DNA of 34,095 bases from Chloroflexota bacterium (GTDB lineage: Bacteria > Chloroflexota > Anaerolineae > Anaerolineales > UBA4823). The translations under genes and the position numbers were made by a program. This document shows positions 15,899-24,833 of this stretch, one piece after another; within the stretch, counting starts at the first letter, position 1; each line of letters begins with the position of its first letter. The notes beneath the pieces were generated by a model. The model saw only the letters and a list, made by a program, of their open reading frames with translations. It was not told the DNA's origin and ran no database searches. The DNA lies in NCBI GenBank assembly GCA_030611505.1, contig JAUWPO010000009.1:1-34095 (forward strand). The letters run 5' to 3'.

Positions 15899-17044
15899 CT
15901 ACAGAACTGAGTGATCTTTTCGGAGGAATGCTGGAATATCCAGGTCTTCAGTGTTCAATTCGCGCGGTTGAAAACTCTTGATCGCAGAACTTACCGGTTG
16001 CGCAGCGCGTGCCCTATATTCCTCTTTCCCGGCTCTTGACGTATCGCTGACTGGCTTCTCAACGATAAAGTGAGGCATACCTTGACGCTCAAAACCCGTT
16101 GCAATGACCGTTATACGCACCGAATCTTTCATGTTGGGATCGATTACTGCGCCAAAAATAAGGTTGACATCCGGATGGGCTGTTTCTTTAATGATTGAAG
16201 CAGCCTGGTTGACATCGAAGAGGGTTAGATCGGGACCTCCTGTCACGTTGAACAGGATACCGCGTGCACCGTCAATAGTGATATCCAGCAATTGGCTTGA
16301 TATTGATTGCTCAGCCGCAACACGTGAGGCATCCTCACCCTTTGCAATTCCAACCGCCATTAACGCGGCGCCACCTTCTGACATAATCGTGCGCACGTCG
16401 GCAAAATCCAAGTTTATCAAACCAGGAACAGTGATCAGCTCAGAGATTCCTTGGACGCCCTGTCGCAGCACATCATCAGCCATACGAAACGCCTGTTGCA
16501 GGTTTGCGCGCTTATCGACAATTTGGAGCAGCCTATCGTTCGGGATTACGATCAAGGTGTCCGCTTGTTCTTTCAGCTTATGGATACCTGTCTCTGCTGA
16601 TTGGATCCTGCGCGCGCCCTCAAATGTGAACGGTCTAGTAACCACACCAATGGTCAAGGCACCCACCTCTTTGGCGATTTGGGCGACTACTGCAGTTCCA
16701 CCAGTGCCTGTGCCGCCGCCCATGCCGGATGTAATGAAGACCATATCCGAACCTTTGAGCACCTCATACAATTCCTCTGCCGACTCTTCGGTCGCCTTCC
16801 GGCCAATCTCGGGGTCACCCCCCGAACCCAAGCCGCGTGTCAATTTCTCACCTATACGAACGCGCGTTATTGCCTGGGATAACATCAATGCCTGAGCGTC
16901 GGTGTTCACAGCCACAAAATCAACACCTTGGAGACCTTCCTCAATCATACGATCGACAGCATTACAGCCTCCGCCACCGACGCCCACAACTTTGATGCGG
17001 GCAAAGGATTCAATCTGGTTGGGGTGATTCATACTAGTTGTCAT
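15899..17044 (-). CDS. ftsZ: Cell division GTPase FtsZ
   Basis: Tubulin-like GTPase that polymerises into the Z-ring at the division site. The 381-aa product has the nucleotide-binding [13 protein letters not shown] segment at 21-33, NTDAQAL at 47-53, the tubulin signature GGGTGTG at 109-115 and an [12 protein letters not shown]7-loop region. After a variable linker it ends in [10 protein letters not shown], close to the conserved C-terminal peptide that binds FtsA. A strong Shine-Dalgarno (GAGGAGG) precedes ATG 17044. The 145-bp gap from ftsA may contain its own promoter, but I found no good hexamers. It is the last gene of the dcw cluster. Confidence 0.97.
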   Translation of the reverse strand: MTTSMNHPNQIESFARIKVVGVGGGGCNAVDRMIEEGLQGVDFVAVNTDAQALMLSQAITRVRIGEKLTRGLGSGGDPEIGRKATEESAEELYEVLKGSDMVFITSGMGGGTGTGGTAVVAQIAKEVGALTIGVVTRPFTFEGARRIQSAETGIHKLKEQADTLIVIPNDRLLQIVDKRANLQQAFRMADDVLRQGVQGISELITVPGLINLDFADVRTIMSEGGAALMAVGIAKGEDASRVAAEQSISSQLLDITIDGARGILFNVTGGPDLTLFDVNQAASIIKETAHPDVNLIFGAVIDPNMKDSVRITVIATGFERQGMPHFIVEKPVSDTSRAGKEEYRARAAQPVSSAIKSFQPRELNTEDLDIPAFLRKDHSVL

Positions 17045-17189
17045 ATGTTCCTCCTCTTTTATATAATACCTTTTTAGATTTTATTTATCTATCCAATATT
17101 TTTCAGACAATTTATAAACTCTGTTTCAACTAGTCTCCAAAGGCAGGTTTTTTTTGCATAATAATTGCCATATGTATTGCTGTCACAAA

Positions 17190-18446
17190 TCAAGGAAGCA
17201 AACGTTTAATCCAGGTTTTCGCAAACTCCCAATCAATACGGTTTCCGTTTATTCCATGGCGGTATCTTGGTCGCTCGTTTTGAGGCGCCACTTCACCCAT
17301 CAGAACCGCCCAACGCAACAATCCTACGCTGGTTGTGAAGGCTGGCGAAAACAGACTATCCGTCATTCCAACCAGATCCTTTGGCTGTGCGATTCGCACC
17401 GGAAGCCCCATGACCTTACTGGCTACTGATCTGATGCCGGGCAAGGCACTAGAGCCACCGGTGAGCACCATACCAGCCGGGAAAAGACCATCATATCCGG
17501 AACGTTTGATCTCCTGTACAACCATGCTGAAGATCTCTTCGACGCGGGCGTTAACGATATGGGCGAGTTCCCGATGACCAATCTGGATCGACTGCTGATC
17601 CCCGAACGTTCGGACGGGGATATATTGATTAGCATCTACTTCATTCTCCAATGAATGCCCATGTCCAAGTTTTATCTCCTCAGCCAACGACATCGGCAAT
17701 CGCATTCCCTGTGCTATGTCAGAAGTAATATGATTACCCCCGACTGCTAGAACGGCTGTATGCCAGACATCCCCATCCACATAAACAGCTAGATCGGTTG
17801 TACCACCTCCCACATCACAGATTACTGCGCCCATTTGCCGCTCAGTCTCTGTTAGTGCCTCCTCGGCAGCAGCCAGCGGATTGAGTACAAATTGTGAAAC
17901 TTCAACACCCGTCTCTTGGATACATTGACGCAAATTTTCAACACTCGCGGCACTCGAAGTAATAATATGGGTTTCTACTTCAAGACGATATGCATGCATC
18001 CCGATTGGCGCTCGAATGCCATCTTGACCATCAAGTTTAAAGCCTCGTTGAATTACATGAACGACCTCGTGATTGTGTGGGACGGATATTGCTCGAGCCG
18101 AGTCTACAGCCCTAGCGACGTCATCACCCTGAACCACCCCTCGTGCGACCCCGACGGCTCCTGCGTTATTGACTGATGATACACCTGACCCAGCCAGACT
18201 GACCAATGCTGATGTGATTTCAAGCCCAGAGGACCGTTCAGCCTTATCAACCGAGCGGGTAATTGCCTTAGCGGTGGCATCAAGATCAACAACTACACCC
18301 TTTCGTAGTCCTTGAGATGGCTCAATCCCAACCCCGAGAATACGCATCTGCCCTGGAGAGTCTACCTGGGCAACCAGAGTGCATATCTTCGTTGTACCTA
18401 CATCTATCCCGACTAAGACTTGATCATCCACTTGTTGATCTCTCAT
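17190..18446 (-). CDS. ftsA: Cell division protein FtsA
   Basis: Actin-like ATPase that anchors FtsZ to the membrane and links it to the septal wall machinery. The 418-aa protein begins its fold with LVGIDVGTTKICTLVA, shows CDVGGGTTDLAVY as the phosphate-2 motif, and LTGGSSALPG as the adenosine motif. It ends in an amphipathic helix (IDWEFAKTWIKRLLP) that serves as the membrane anchor. It starts 8 nt after ftsQ and precedes ftsZ, the standard dcw order. Confidence 0.95.
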   Translation of the reverse strand: MRDQQVDDQVLVGIDVGTTKICTLVAQVDSPGQMRILGVGIEPSQGLRKGVVVDLDATAKAITRSVDKAERSSGLEITSALVSLAGSGVSSVNNAGAVGVARGVVQGDDVARAVDSARAISVPHNHEVVHVIQRGFKLDGQDGIRAPIGMHAYRLEVETHIITSSAASVENLRQCIQETGVEVSQFVLNPLAAAEEALTETERQMGAVICDVGGGTTDLAVYVDGDVWHTAVLAVGGNHITSDIAQGMRLPMSLAEEIKLGHGHSLENEVDANQYIPVRTFGDQQSIQIGHRELAHIVNARVEEIFSMVVQEIKRSGYDGLFPAGMVLTGGSSALPGIRSVASKVMGLPVRIAQPKDLVGMTDSLFSPAFTTSVGLLRWAVLMGEVAPQNERPRYRHGINGNRIDWEFAKTWIKRLLP

Positions 18447-18454
18447 ATCATTCT

Positions 18455-19501
18455 TTACTCCTCCAGACGATAGTACGGAGCATGAACATACTCCACACTG
18501 ATCATCGCCGGTTTAGTATCTTCTTCTCTCAAATATTGAAAGATAGCTTCATAGACTCGCAATTTCATTCCAATATCATTTAATTCTCCAAAATACACAT
18601 CCCAACCGCGCCTGTCCTTCCATGACAGACCATATGTATTGTCATAGGACAAGGTTGCTCCATCCGGGGTGTGTTCATCCAACAATAAAACAGCCGCAAC
18701 CATTTCAGGAGACAGCAGCCTTCCAGTTTCGTCGTCTGACAGCTTGCTCTCCGCGAATTGGAGACCAGTTAAATCAAACTCTAGCGAGGCCTGTTTGGAC
18801 TCAGTGGGATCTAATTGAGGCGGTTCTTCCTGCGCTTCGATGATCGGATACAATCCTTGATCAAATACCTCATTCCGCAATGGGAACGCCTTCCCGTTTT
18901 CATCTACCAGTACAGATTGACTATCATGACTCCATACGAGTACAGGAATACGCTCAGTAACTGCAATGTTCACCGTATTCGGTAAATCCAATACGACAGC
19001 AGCGGATGAAATTTCCGAAAATGATTCCAATAGTTTATTTTGCATTTCCAACCTGTCAAGCGTGAAAATCGACTTTCCCGTCACACCCAACACAGAGTTT
19101 ACATCTCGACTTGTGATGTTATGCAAGCCTGTAATATTAGCCACATCAATACGAAAATCCTGCGAATTCCATCCTATGTAAACCATATAGGACAGCACAA
19201 CTAACAGAGCAAAAGATATCACCCGCCAGCCAATATGCACCTGAGGCAAGGAAGGCAGCCGCATTTCCGCACCAGTAACATTTAAGGCGACATCTATGCG
19301 GCGGCGGTTTTTTTTGTAGTTTCCACCTACACTTACAGCAGCACCACTTGCGATACCGCGCACCATGACCGGAGGAGGTGTGTTTGATGCGACTGAGCAT
19401 CTTCGAGTTTTCACCTTTTTTCCATCATTTGAGTGCTCCACTCGTCTTTGACGAATTTTATTCGTACGTCGCGTAGAACGGGCTTGACGGTTGATTATCA
19501 C
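18455..19501 (-). CDS. ftsQ: Division protein FtsQ/DivIB
   Basis: Bitopic membrane protein that links the early ring to FtsL/FtsB-type proteins and the septal synthase. The 348-aa product has a long basic cytoplasmic tail (1-90, rich in Arg and Lys), one membrane helix (about 92-110), a POTRA domain (about 115-185, beginning FRIDVANITGLHNIT) and the FtsQ beta domain with a VTERIPVLVW segment. The start overlaps the ddl stop by 4 nt (ATGA), so translation is probably coupled. The N-terminal tail is longer than in many homologues. Confidence 0.9.
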   Translation of the reverse strand: MIINRQARSTRRTNKIRQRRVEHSNDGKKVKTRRCSVASNTPPPVMVRGIASGAAVSVGGNYKKNRRRIDVALNVTGAEMRLPSLPQVHIGWRVISFALLVVLSYMVYIGWNSQDFRIDVANITGLHNITSRDVNSVLGVTGKSIFTLDRLEMQNKLLESFSEISSAAVVLDLPNTVNIAVTERIPVLVWSHDSQSVLVDENGKAFPLRNEVFDQGLYPIIEAQEEPPQLDPTESKQASLEFDLTGLQFAESKLSDDETGRLLSPEMVAAVLLLDEHTPDGATLSYDNTYGLSWKDRRGWDVYFGELNDIGMKLRVYEAIFQYLREEDTKPAMISVEYVHAPYYRLEE

Positions 19502-20640
19502 CCTTCACTCCGGTATCGCCGTTCAATGCGATTACACTCAGATTTGCGTTCCAACGCCAGTTCAACCAATCGATCTACCAGGGCAGGGTATGGTAAGCCA
19601 CTCTCATCCCACAGTTTGGGGTACATGCTGATCTTTGTGAATCCTGGGATTGTATTGATTTCATTCACGTATACTTCACCAGGTTCACCTCTTTGAGATT
19701 CGTTCTTTTCGAGCAAAAAATCCACTCGAGCCATACCAGCACAATCTACAGCATGGTATGCTTGCACTGCTAACTGTTGCACCCACTGTGCCAATTCGGG
19801 CGGAATCGGCGCTGGGATAATGAGATTTGAGTTATCATCAATATATTTCGCTTCGTATGAATAAAATTCACGATTCGGTATTATCTCACCTGGCACAGAG
19901 GCCCGCGGTTCTTCATTTCCTAAAACACTGACTTCAATCTCGCGAGCATTCACCCCACGTTCGATCAGCACCCGCCGGTCATAGCGTGCGGCCTCTAACA
20001 ATCCTTCAAAAAGGTCCGAACGTGATTTACACTTCGTAATACCGATCGAAGAACCCATATTGGCTGGCTTAACAAACAACGGGTAGGTCGCTAACGCTTC
20101 AGCTTGACCTATTATGGAATCAGCATCCTCTTCAATCTCGCGCTTCGAAACCACAATAGAATCCAATACAGGAACACCGTTGGCACGCATTACATCTTTA
20201 AACACACCCTTATCCATGCCAAGTGATGAGCCCAGAACACCGGCACCAACATATGCAATGTCTGTCAGTTCAAGCAAGCCCTGTAGTGTCCCATCCTCCC
20301 CAAAAGTCCCATGCAATACAGGGAAAATAACATCCAGGTTGGTATACCGTTGTAATATTTCTCTTTGCCCGGTTATATTTATCGTGTACAACTCCTTACG
20401 AGTAGGAATGGGCATTAATACGACCGGATTTAAGTTCCGATAATCACCTTCGATCATTGCACCCAAAACATTTTCACCAACCAACCAATCGCCATCGTGG
20501 GTGATTCCGATTTGGGTAACTATATACGTGTCCGGATCAAGGGCAGATAGTATCGATCGCGCCGACATAAGCGAGACTTCGTGTTCTCCTGAACGTCCGC
20601 CAAAGATTACACCAATACGGATTTTGCTCTTTTTTTTCAT
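19498..20640 (-). CDS. ddl: D-alanine--D-alanine ligase
   Basis: Joins two D-alanines with ATP to make the dipeptide added by MurF to peptidoglycan precursors. The 380-aa ATP-grasp protein shows GGRSGEHEVSLMSA at the N terminus, HGTFGEDGTLQGLLEL, KPANMGSSIGITK and the active-site end EINTIPGFTKISMYPKLW. Full length, no defects. It lies between murCB and ftsQ and overlaps ftsQ by 4 nt. The motif set fits a D-Ala-D-Ala ligase; a D-Ala-D-Lac ligase cannot be excluded by eye. Confidence 0.94.
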   Translation of the reverse strand: MKKKSKIRIGVIFGGRSGEHEVSLMSARSILSALDPDTYIVTQIGITHDGDWLVGENVLGAMIEGDYRNLNPVVLMPIPTRKELYTINITGQREILQRYTNLDVIFPVLHGTFGEDGTLQGLLELTDIAYVGAGVLGSSLGMDKGVFKDVMRANGVPVLDSIVVSKREIEEDADSIIGQAEALATYPLFVKPANMGSSIGITKCKSRSDLFEGLLEAARYDRRVLIERGVNAREIEVSVLGNEEPRASVPGEIIPNREFYSYEAKYIDDNSNLIIPAPIPPELAQWVQQLAVQAYHAVDCAGMARVDFLLEKNESQRGEPGEVYVNEINTIPGFTKISMYPKLWDESGLPYPALVDRLVELALERKSECNRIERRYRSEG

Positions 20641-20693
20641 AATATGCTTACGTCACCACAATCAACCCAATAAATCTGACTGGCAGCATCTCC

Positions 20694-23075
20694 CTATACA
20701 ACGCTGTTAGATATACTCCATTCACCGACCAATTCGATTTCTAATTCAAGTTCGACACCAAACTTTCTCGCTACCGATTTACGCGCCAGTTGAATTAATT
20801 CCCAAACATCACCAGCCGATGAGCTGCCTTGGTTGATGAAAAAATTGGCATGCAATGAACTTATCTCCGCACCACCAATACGAGTACCCTTAAGCCCCAC
20901 CGCTTCAATCAGATGTCCTGCATAATCTCCGGGTGGATTTTTAAACATAGATCCCATACTCGCTCCAGGTGGTTGTGTGCGGTGGCGATGGGAAACAAAG
21001 CTCTTCATCCTGGTCTGAACAGCTTGCGAATCACTGCGTTCCAGTTCTAGGACAGCACTTAAGACGACAAAATCTCCCGGATAACGCTTGATCACACTAT
21101 TGCGGTAAGAATACCCAAATCGTTCTACAGGCCAATGCTTACGCCGGGGTTCGGCATCTTTTGATTTACTTGAACGGTGCAAGATTTCGGCCAATTTTAA
21201 TACCGTAGAAATTTCTCCACCATGCGCTCCCGCATTGCCTACCACTGCTCCACCCAATGTGCCAGGTATCCCTGCCGCCCATTCCAAACCTGATAATCCG
21301 CGTTGGGCGGTCTGGCGAGAAATCACCCCAAAATTCACGCCACTTTCAGCCCATACAGTCGGTGGAGCGGATTCTTCATCAAACATCACCTTTTTGGCTT
21401 TATTCAACACCACAACTCCACGTATGCCGGAGTCGCTTACTAATATGTTCGAACCTCCTCCGAGGATAATAAAGGAAACACCGCTTTTCCAAAGCAGAGC
21501 TGCAGCTTGTGCAAGTTCATCAGAAGAATTCACCTCTAATAGCACATCTGCAGGACCTCCTATCCGTGCGGCAGTAAAGCGAGCCAGGGGGACATTTTCC
21601 TGTACACGATCGCCGAATATATCTTGCAGCGCTCTCAAGCAGAGGGATTGATTTTGTTTTCGCAAAACAAGCATCGACTGATCAATAATCTGGTTCGCAT
21701 CACCTGCTGAGAGAACAATAACCACATCACCGGGTTGCGTAGTCTTGAGAAGATGATCTCTTGCATCCAGGATGCCAGGCACATAATGCACGTCTGAAGA
21801 AGAATTCTTTTCATTTGATATCGCTTCCACGACCTGCTCAGCCGAGAACCCGTTCTCAGGTGCGCTCTCACGAGCCGCATATACATCAGTAACCAGGACA
21901 TGATCGGCGTCCCGAAATGCTCCTGCGAATTCGGTAAATAAAGTCCGAGTGCGAGAGTACGTATGGGGCTGCCACACCGCCCAAATATTGCGGTTAGGGA
22001 ATCGCATACGTGCTGCGGAAAGTGTGGCCATTATCTCCGTTGGATGGTGGGCATAGTCATCGATAAATGTTACATGTTGGGCTTCACCGCGAACCTCGAA
22101 TCTTCTCTCGGTTCCTCGAAACCTACTTATCTCACTCGCTGCCTCAACGACAGACACACCGATCAAATCCGATACCGCCAAAGCAGCCGTAGCGTTACGA
22201 ACATTATGAATACCTGGAACTTGTAAGGAAACCTTTGCACGTCTTTCGACGTCCTCACCTACAAATTCAAAGTTATAGCCACCCAGGTCATTCAAAACCA
22301 AGTTTTTCGCCTGGTAATCGTAATATATTGCACTTTGAACTAATTTGACCCTGTATTGCTCATCAGAAATCCCGTAAACAAGTGATCTATCCGGTGGAAT
22401 ATTTGTTTCATTAAGTAGACGAGAAGCACCAGGGTCATCACCACAAACAAGCAGTGCTCCATCCGGTTCTATTTGCATAAGAAAATCTAGAAATGCATGG
22501 TAGAAATCCTGTGATGTTGGAAAACAATCTGGGTGATCGTGCTCCACGCTTGTCACAACAGCAATATAAGGTTGCAATCCTAAAAACATACGATCGTATT
22601 CGTCTGCTTCGATAATAAAGTGATTGCCCCGACCAGCATGAGCGTTATTACAAAGGTCTTTAGACTCACTGCCGATAATATAAGAAGGATCATATTTTAA
22701 CTGGCTAAGAATCCAGGCGATCATCGCCGTTGTAGTTGTCTTTCCATGGGTACCTGCAATAGCGACACATCGCTGATCCGCAATAACCTGACTTAGAAAA
22801 TCTGCCCGTTTCATGACCTGGATACCGGCTTTTACTGAAGCTAACACTTCTACGTTGTCATCTGGTATCGCCGATGAGCGTAAAACAATATCTGCTCCGC
22901 TAATATTTTCTGCGCTATGACCAAGATAGACGTCTACTCCGGCAGCCTGTAACCGCTTGGTTTGGGGTGATACCTGACGATCAGAACCGCTCACCTTAAA
23001 GCCGCGTTCCAACATCACCATCGCAATGGCTGAAAGACCAGTACCACCTATACCGATAAAATGAATCTTGGTCAT
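20694..23075 (-). CDS. murC-murB: MurC-MurB fusion: UDP-MurNAc-L-Ala ligase plus UDP-MurNAc reductase
   Basis: One continuous 793-aa frame carries two enzymes. Residues 1 to about 472 are MurC, which adds L-Ala to UDP-MurNAc: IHFIGIGGTGLSAIA, the ATP loop GTHGKTTTTAM at 108-118, DDYAHHPTEI at 339-348 and a complete C-terminal domain. Residues about 478-793 are MurB, the FAD enzyme that makes UDP-MurNAc from enolpyruvyl-UDP-GlcNAc: LGGGSNILVSDSG at 538-550, GNAGAHGGE at 613-621, the catalytic Ser709 in GSMFKNP and GAEISSLHANFFIN. MurB acts directly before MurC, so the fusion joins consecutive steps. No stop or start signal is seen at the junction (about 472-478). It lies between the CvpA-like gene and ddl. 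Confidence 0.95.
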   Translation of the reverse strand: MTKIHFIGIGGTGLSAIAMVMLERGFKVSGSDRQVSPQTKRLQAAGVDVYLGHSAENISGADIVLRSSAIPDDNVEVLASVKAGIQVMKRADFLSQVIADQRCVAIAGTHGKTTTTAMIAWILSQLKYDPSYIIGSESKDLCNNAHAGRGNHFIIEADEYDRMFLGLQPYIAVVTSVEHDHPDCFPTSQDFYHAFLDFLMQIEPDGALLVCGDDPGASRLLNETNIPPDRSLVYGISDEQYRVKLVQSAIYYDYQAKNLVLNDLGGYNFEFVGEDVERRAKVSLQVPGIHNVRNATAALAVSDLIGVSVVEAASEISRFRGTERRFEVRGEAQHVTFIDDYAHHPTEIMATLSAARMRFPNRNIWAVWQPHTYSRTRTLFTEFAGAFRDADHVLVTDVYAARESAPENGFSAEQVVEAISNEKNSSSDVHYVPGILDARDHLLKTTQPGDVVIVLSAGDANQIIDQSMLVLRKQNQSLCLRALQDIFGDRVQENVPLARFTAARIGGPADVLLEVNSSDELAQAAALLWKSGVSFIILGGGSNILVSDSGIRGVVVLNKAKKVMFDEESAPPTVWAESGVNFGVISRQTAQRGLSGLEWAAGIPGTLGGAVVGNAGAHGGEISTVLKLAEILHRSSKSKDAEPRRKHWPVERFGYSYRNSVIKRYPGDFVVLSAVLELERSDSQAVQTRMKSFVSHRHRTQPPGASMGSMFKNPPGDYAGHLIEAVGLKGTRIGGAEISSLHANFFINQGSSSAGDVWELIQLARKSVARKFGVELELEIELVGEWSISNSVV

Positions 23076-23120
23076 AATTGCATTTAAACCGATAATATAA
23101 TCCGATTACAGGTATTACCT

Positions 23121-23657
23121 CTAGATAAACACGATTAACACGAAGATAAAAGCTATAACAACCGCAATATAAATCCAATAACCAGACAACAAAGCCGGCG
23201 CAAACATATTTAATAATCGCTGAGCGGTTTCAGCAGTGACTGGATCATTCGCGGAGGATGAAATATATGGTGTAAAAGGATATCCAGCTTTATCCATGAA
23301 ATACCAAAGCGTTCCAAATATCAAATATCCATTAATCGCACCGAATAATATACCAAGAATAAAATCCTGGATCCTAGCACGTTTTTCACTGAACCGGGCG
23401 AACTGCGAAAACCTCGGCGATTGATAGCCAAAGAAAACCATTACTATCAAAATAGATGACCGAACCCAGAACTGTGATGTGGAGCCATTCTGGATTAGAT
23501 CATTTGTATAAGGTAAAAGGTCCTCAATAACAGCAATAAATGCGAGCGCTAAGATTACACTAAACCCAACCAGGACTTCTTTTCCCCAACCACGCATAGA
23601 GCCAATAACTGCGAATAACACCACGAATATGTAGAAGGCGACCACAAGTGTAACCAT
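23121..23657 (-). CDS. CvpA-like integral membrane protein
   Basis: A 178-aa hydrophobic protein with about four predicted membrane helices: about 5-18 with the following GWGKE turn, 27-45, 67-79, 95-117 and a final hydrophobic helix at 158-178. The pattern V.G..RGWGKE in the first loop and the even spacing of helices resemble the CvpA/colicin V production family, whose molecular role is unclear but often tied to the envelope. It sits 3 nt downstream of murG and 45 nt upstream of murCB, so it is inside the wall-synthesis operon. The assignment is by resemblance only. Confidence 0.6.
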   Translation of the reverse strand: MVTLVVAFYIFVVLFAVIGSMRGWGKEVLVGFSVILALAFIAVIEDLLPYTNDLIQNGSTSQFWVRSSILIVMVFFGYQSPRFSQFARFSEKRARIQDFILGILFGAINGYLIFGTLWYFMDKAGYPFTPYISSSANDPVTAETAQRLLNMFAPALLSGYWIYIAVVIAFIFVLIVFI

Positions 23658-23660
23658 AGA

Positions 23661-24833
23661 TCAATCCCTTTCACGATTTAGCGCTGCCAACTCAGCGAGG
23701 TGAGAGGCAATCGATTCTGCTGCGTTTGGGTATACCAGGGTACGCATTGCCTGACTCATTTGCTCGCGACGATTATTATCGGTCATCAATTCTCGCACCT
23801 TTGGCAATAATTGAGTTGCCATTTCTTCATCGGGAACAACCTCAGCTGCTCCCTTCTTTGACAAGTACAGGGCATTTACCTCCTGATACCGCCATGCATA
23901 CGGATATGGCACCAGAATTGCTGGTAAACCAAATAATGGATATTCGCCCAAACATGAAGCCCCAGATCGTGAAACTACAAGGTCTGCCGCGGTCAGTGCG
24001 GCTCCCATCTCATCGTGGAGGTAAGGAAACGGTTTATACCGCTCTGCGCAAGGAAGTGAGTCTTTCAGAGAGGTACAAACCGCTTCTACTTCAGACCAAT
24101 CAAGCTCTCCACTGATATGCACGACTTGCATTTCCTTCAATAATTCTGGGAGCAATTTCAACAATGCCTGATTTATCGAACGCGCACCTTTACTTCCTCC
24201 TAACACAAGTAAGGTATGTAAATCTGGATCCAAGCCTAATGCATTACGAGCCGAATCCAAGCTCCACGATTTCAAATTGGATCGTGTCGGGTAGCCTGTT
24301 ACCCGAACATTGGGATGGCGTTCAAAATATTCGTGTGAGGCATCCACGCTCAAATCGATGTGGTCTGCCAACCGGGCTAAGGTTTTCAATGCCACTCCTG
24401 GTTCAATGTCTGGGACAAAAAGTAATGATGGCACTTTGCGACCCGCCAGCGCCATCGGCACGGCAACATATCCGCCAGTGAAGAAAAGTACATCGGGATT
24501 AAACCTTTTTAGGATTTGTCGAGACTGGATGTATCCTTTACCCAATTTCAGCAGGTTTCCAGGTAAAACGCGCAAACCAACACCGTGCACACCCGCGGCT
24601 GGTACAGCTTCATAAGGAATGCCAACTCGCTTTACCAAATCTGCCTCCATACCACCGATTCCTCCAATCCACAAAACCGAATTAATAGTTTCGGTTTTTA
24701 TACCTGGCAAGGTCTTTTTTGAGGCGATTTCATCCCAGGTTATCCCTGAATTGTCACCGATCACGGCTTGCAACACAGCGAGAGCCGGATACACGCTGCC
24801 TCCGGTTCCGCCTGCGCAGATCAATAACCGCAT
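23661..24833 (-). CDS. murG: MurG, undecaprenyl-PP-MurNAc-pentapeptide GlcNAc transferase
   Basis: Adds GlcNAc to lipid I to form lipid II at the inner face of the membrane. The 390-aa GT-B protein has glycine loops GGTGGSVYPALA at 8-19 and FFTGGYVAVPMALAG, the VLGGSKGARSIN donor loop, and SRSGASCLGEYPLFGLPAILVPYP. The His that normally follows GGTGG is Ser13 here. An additional 20-odd residues lie between the first helix and VLWIGG. The start at ATG 24833 fits the fold exactly and lies inside the 3' end of ftsW (80-nt overlap). GGGAAG upstream may act as ribosome binding site. Confidence 0.93.
   Translation of the reverse strand: MRLLICAGGTGGSVYPALAVLQAVIGDNSGITWDEIASKKTLPGIKTETINSVLWIGGIGGMEADLVKRVGIPYEAVPAAGVHGVGLRVLPGNLLKLGKGYIQSRQILKRFNPDVLFFTGGYVAVPMALAGRKVPSLLFVPDIEPGVALKTLARLADHIDLSVDASHEYFERHPNVRVTGYPTRSNLKSWSLDSARNALGLDPDLHTLLVLGGSKGARSINQALLKLLPELLKEMQVVHISGELDWSEVEAVCTSLKDSLPCAERYKPFPYLHDEMGAALTAADLVVSRSGASCLGEYPLFGLPAILVPYPYAWRYQEVNALYLSKKGAAEVVPDEEMATQLLPKVRELMTDNNRREQMSQAMRTLVYPNAAESIASHLAELAALNRERD

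Noticed and set aside
16104-16895. 263-aa plus-strand ORF
   Set aside because: It is the antisense shadow of ftsZ; it has no recognisable domain, and ftsZ is certain.
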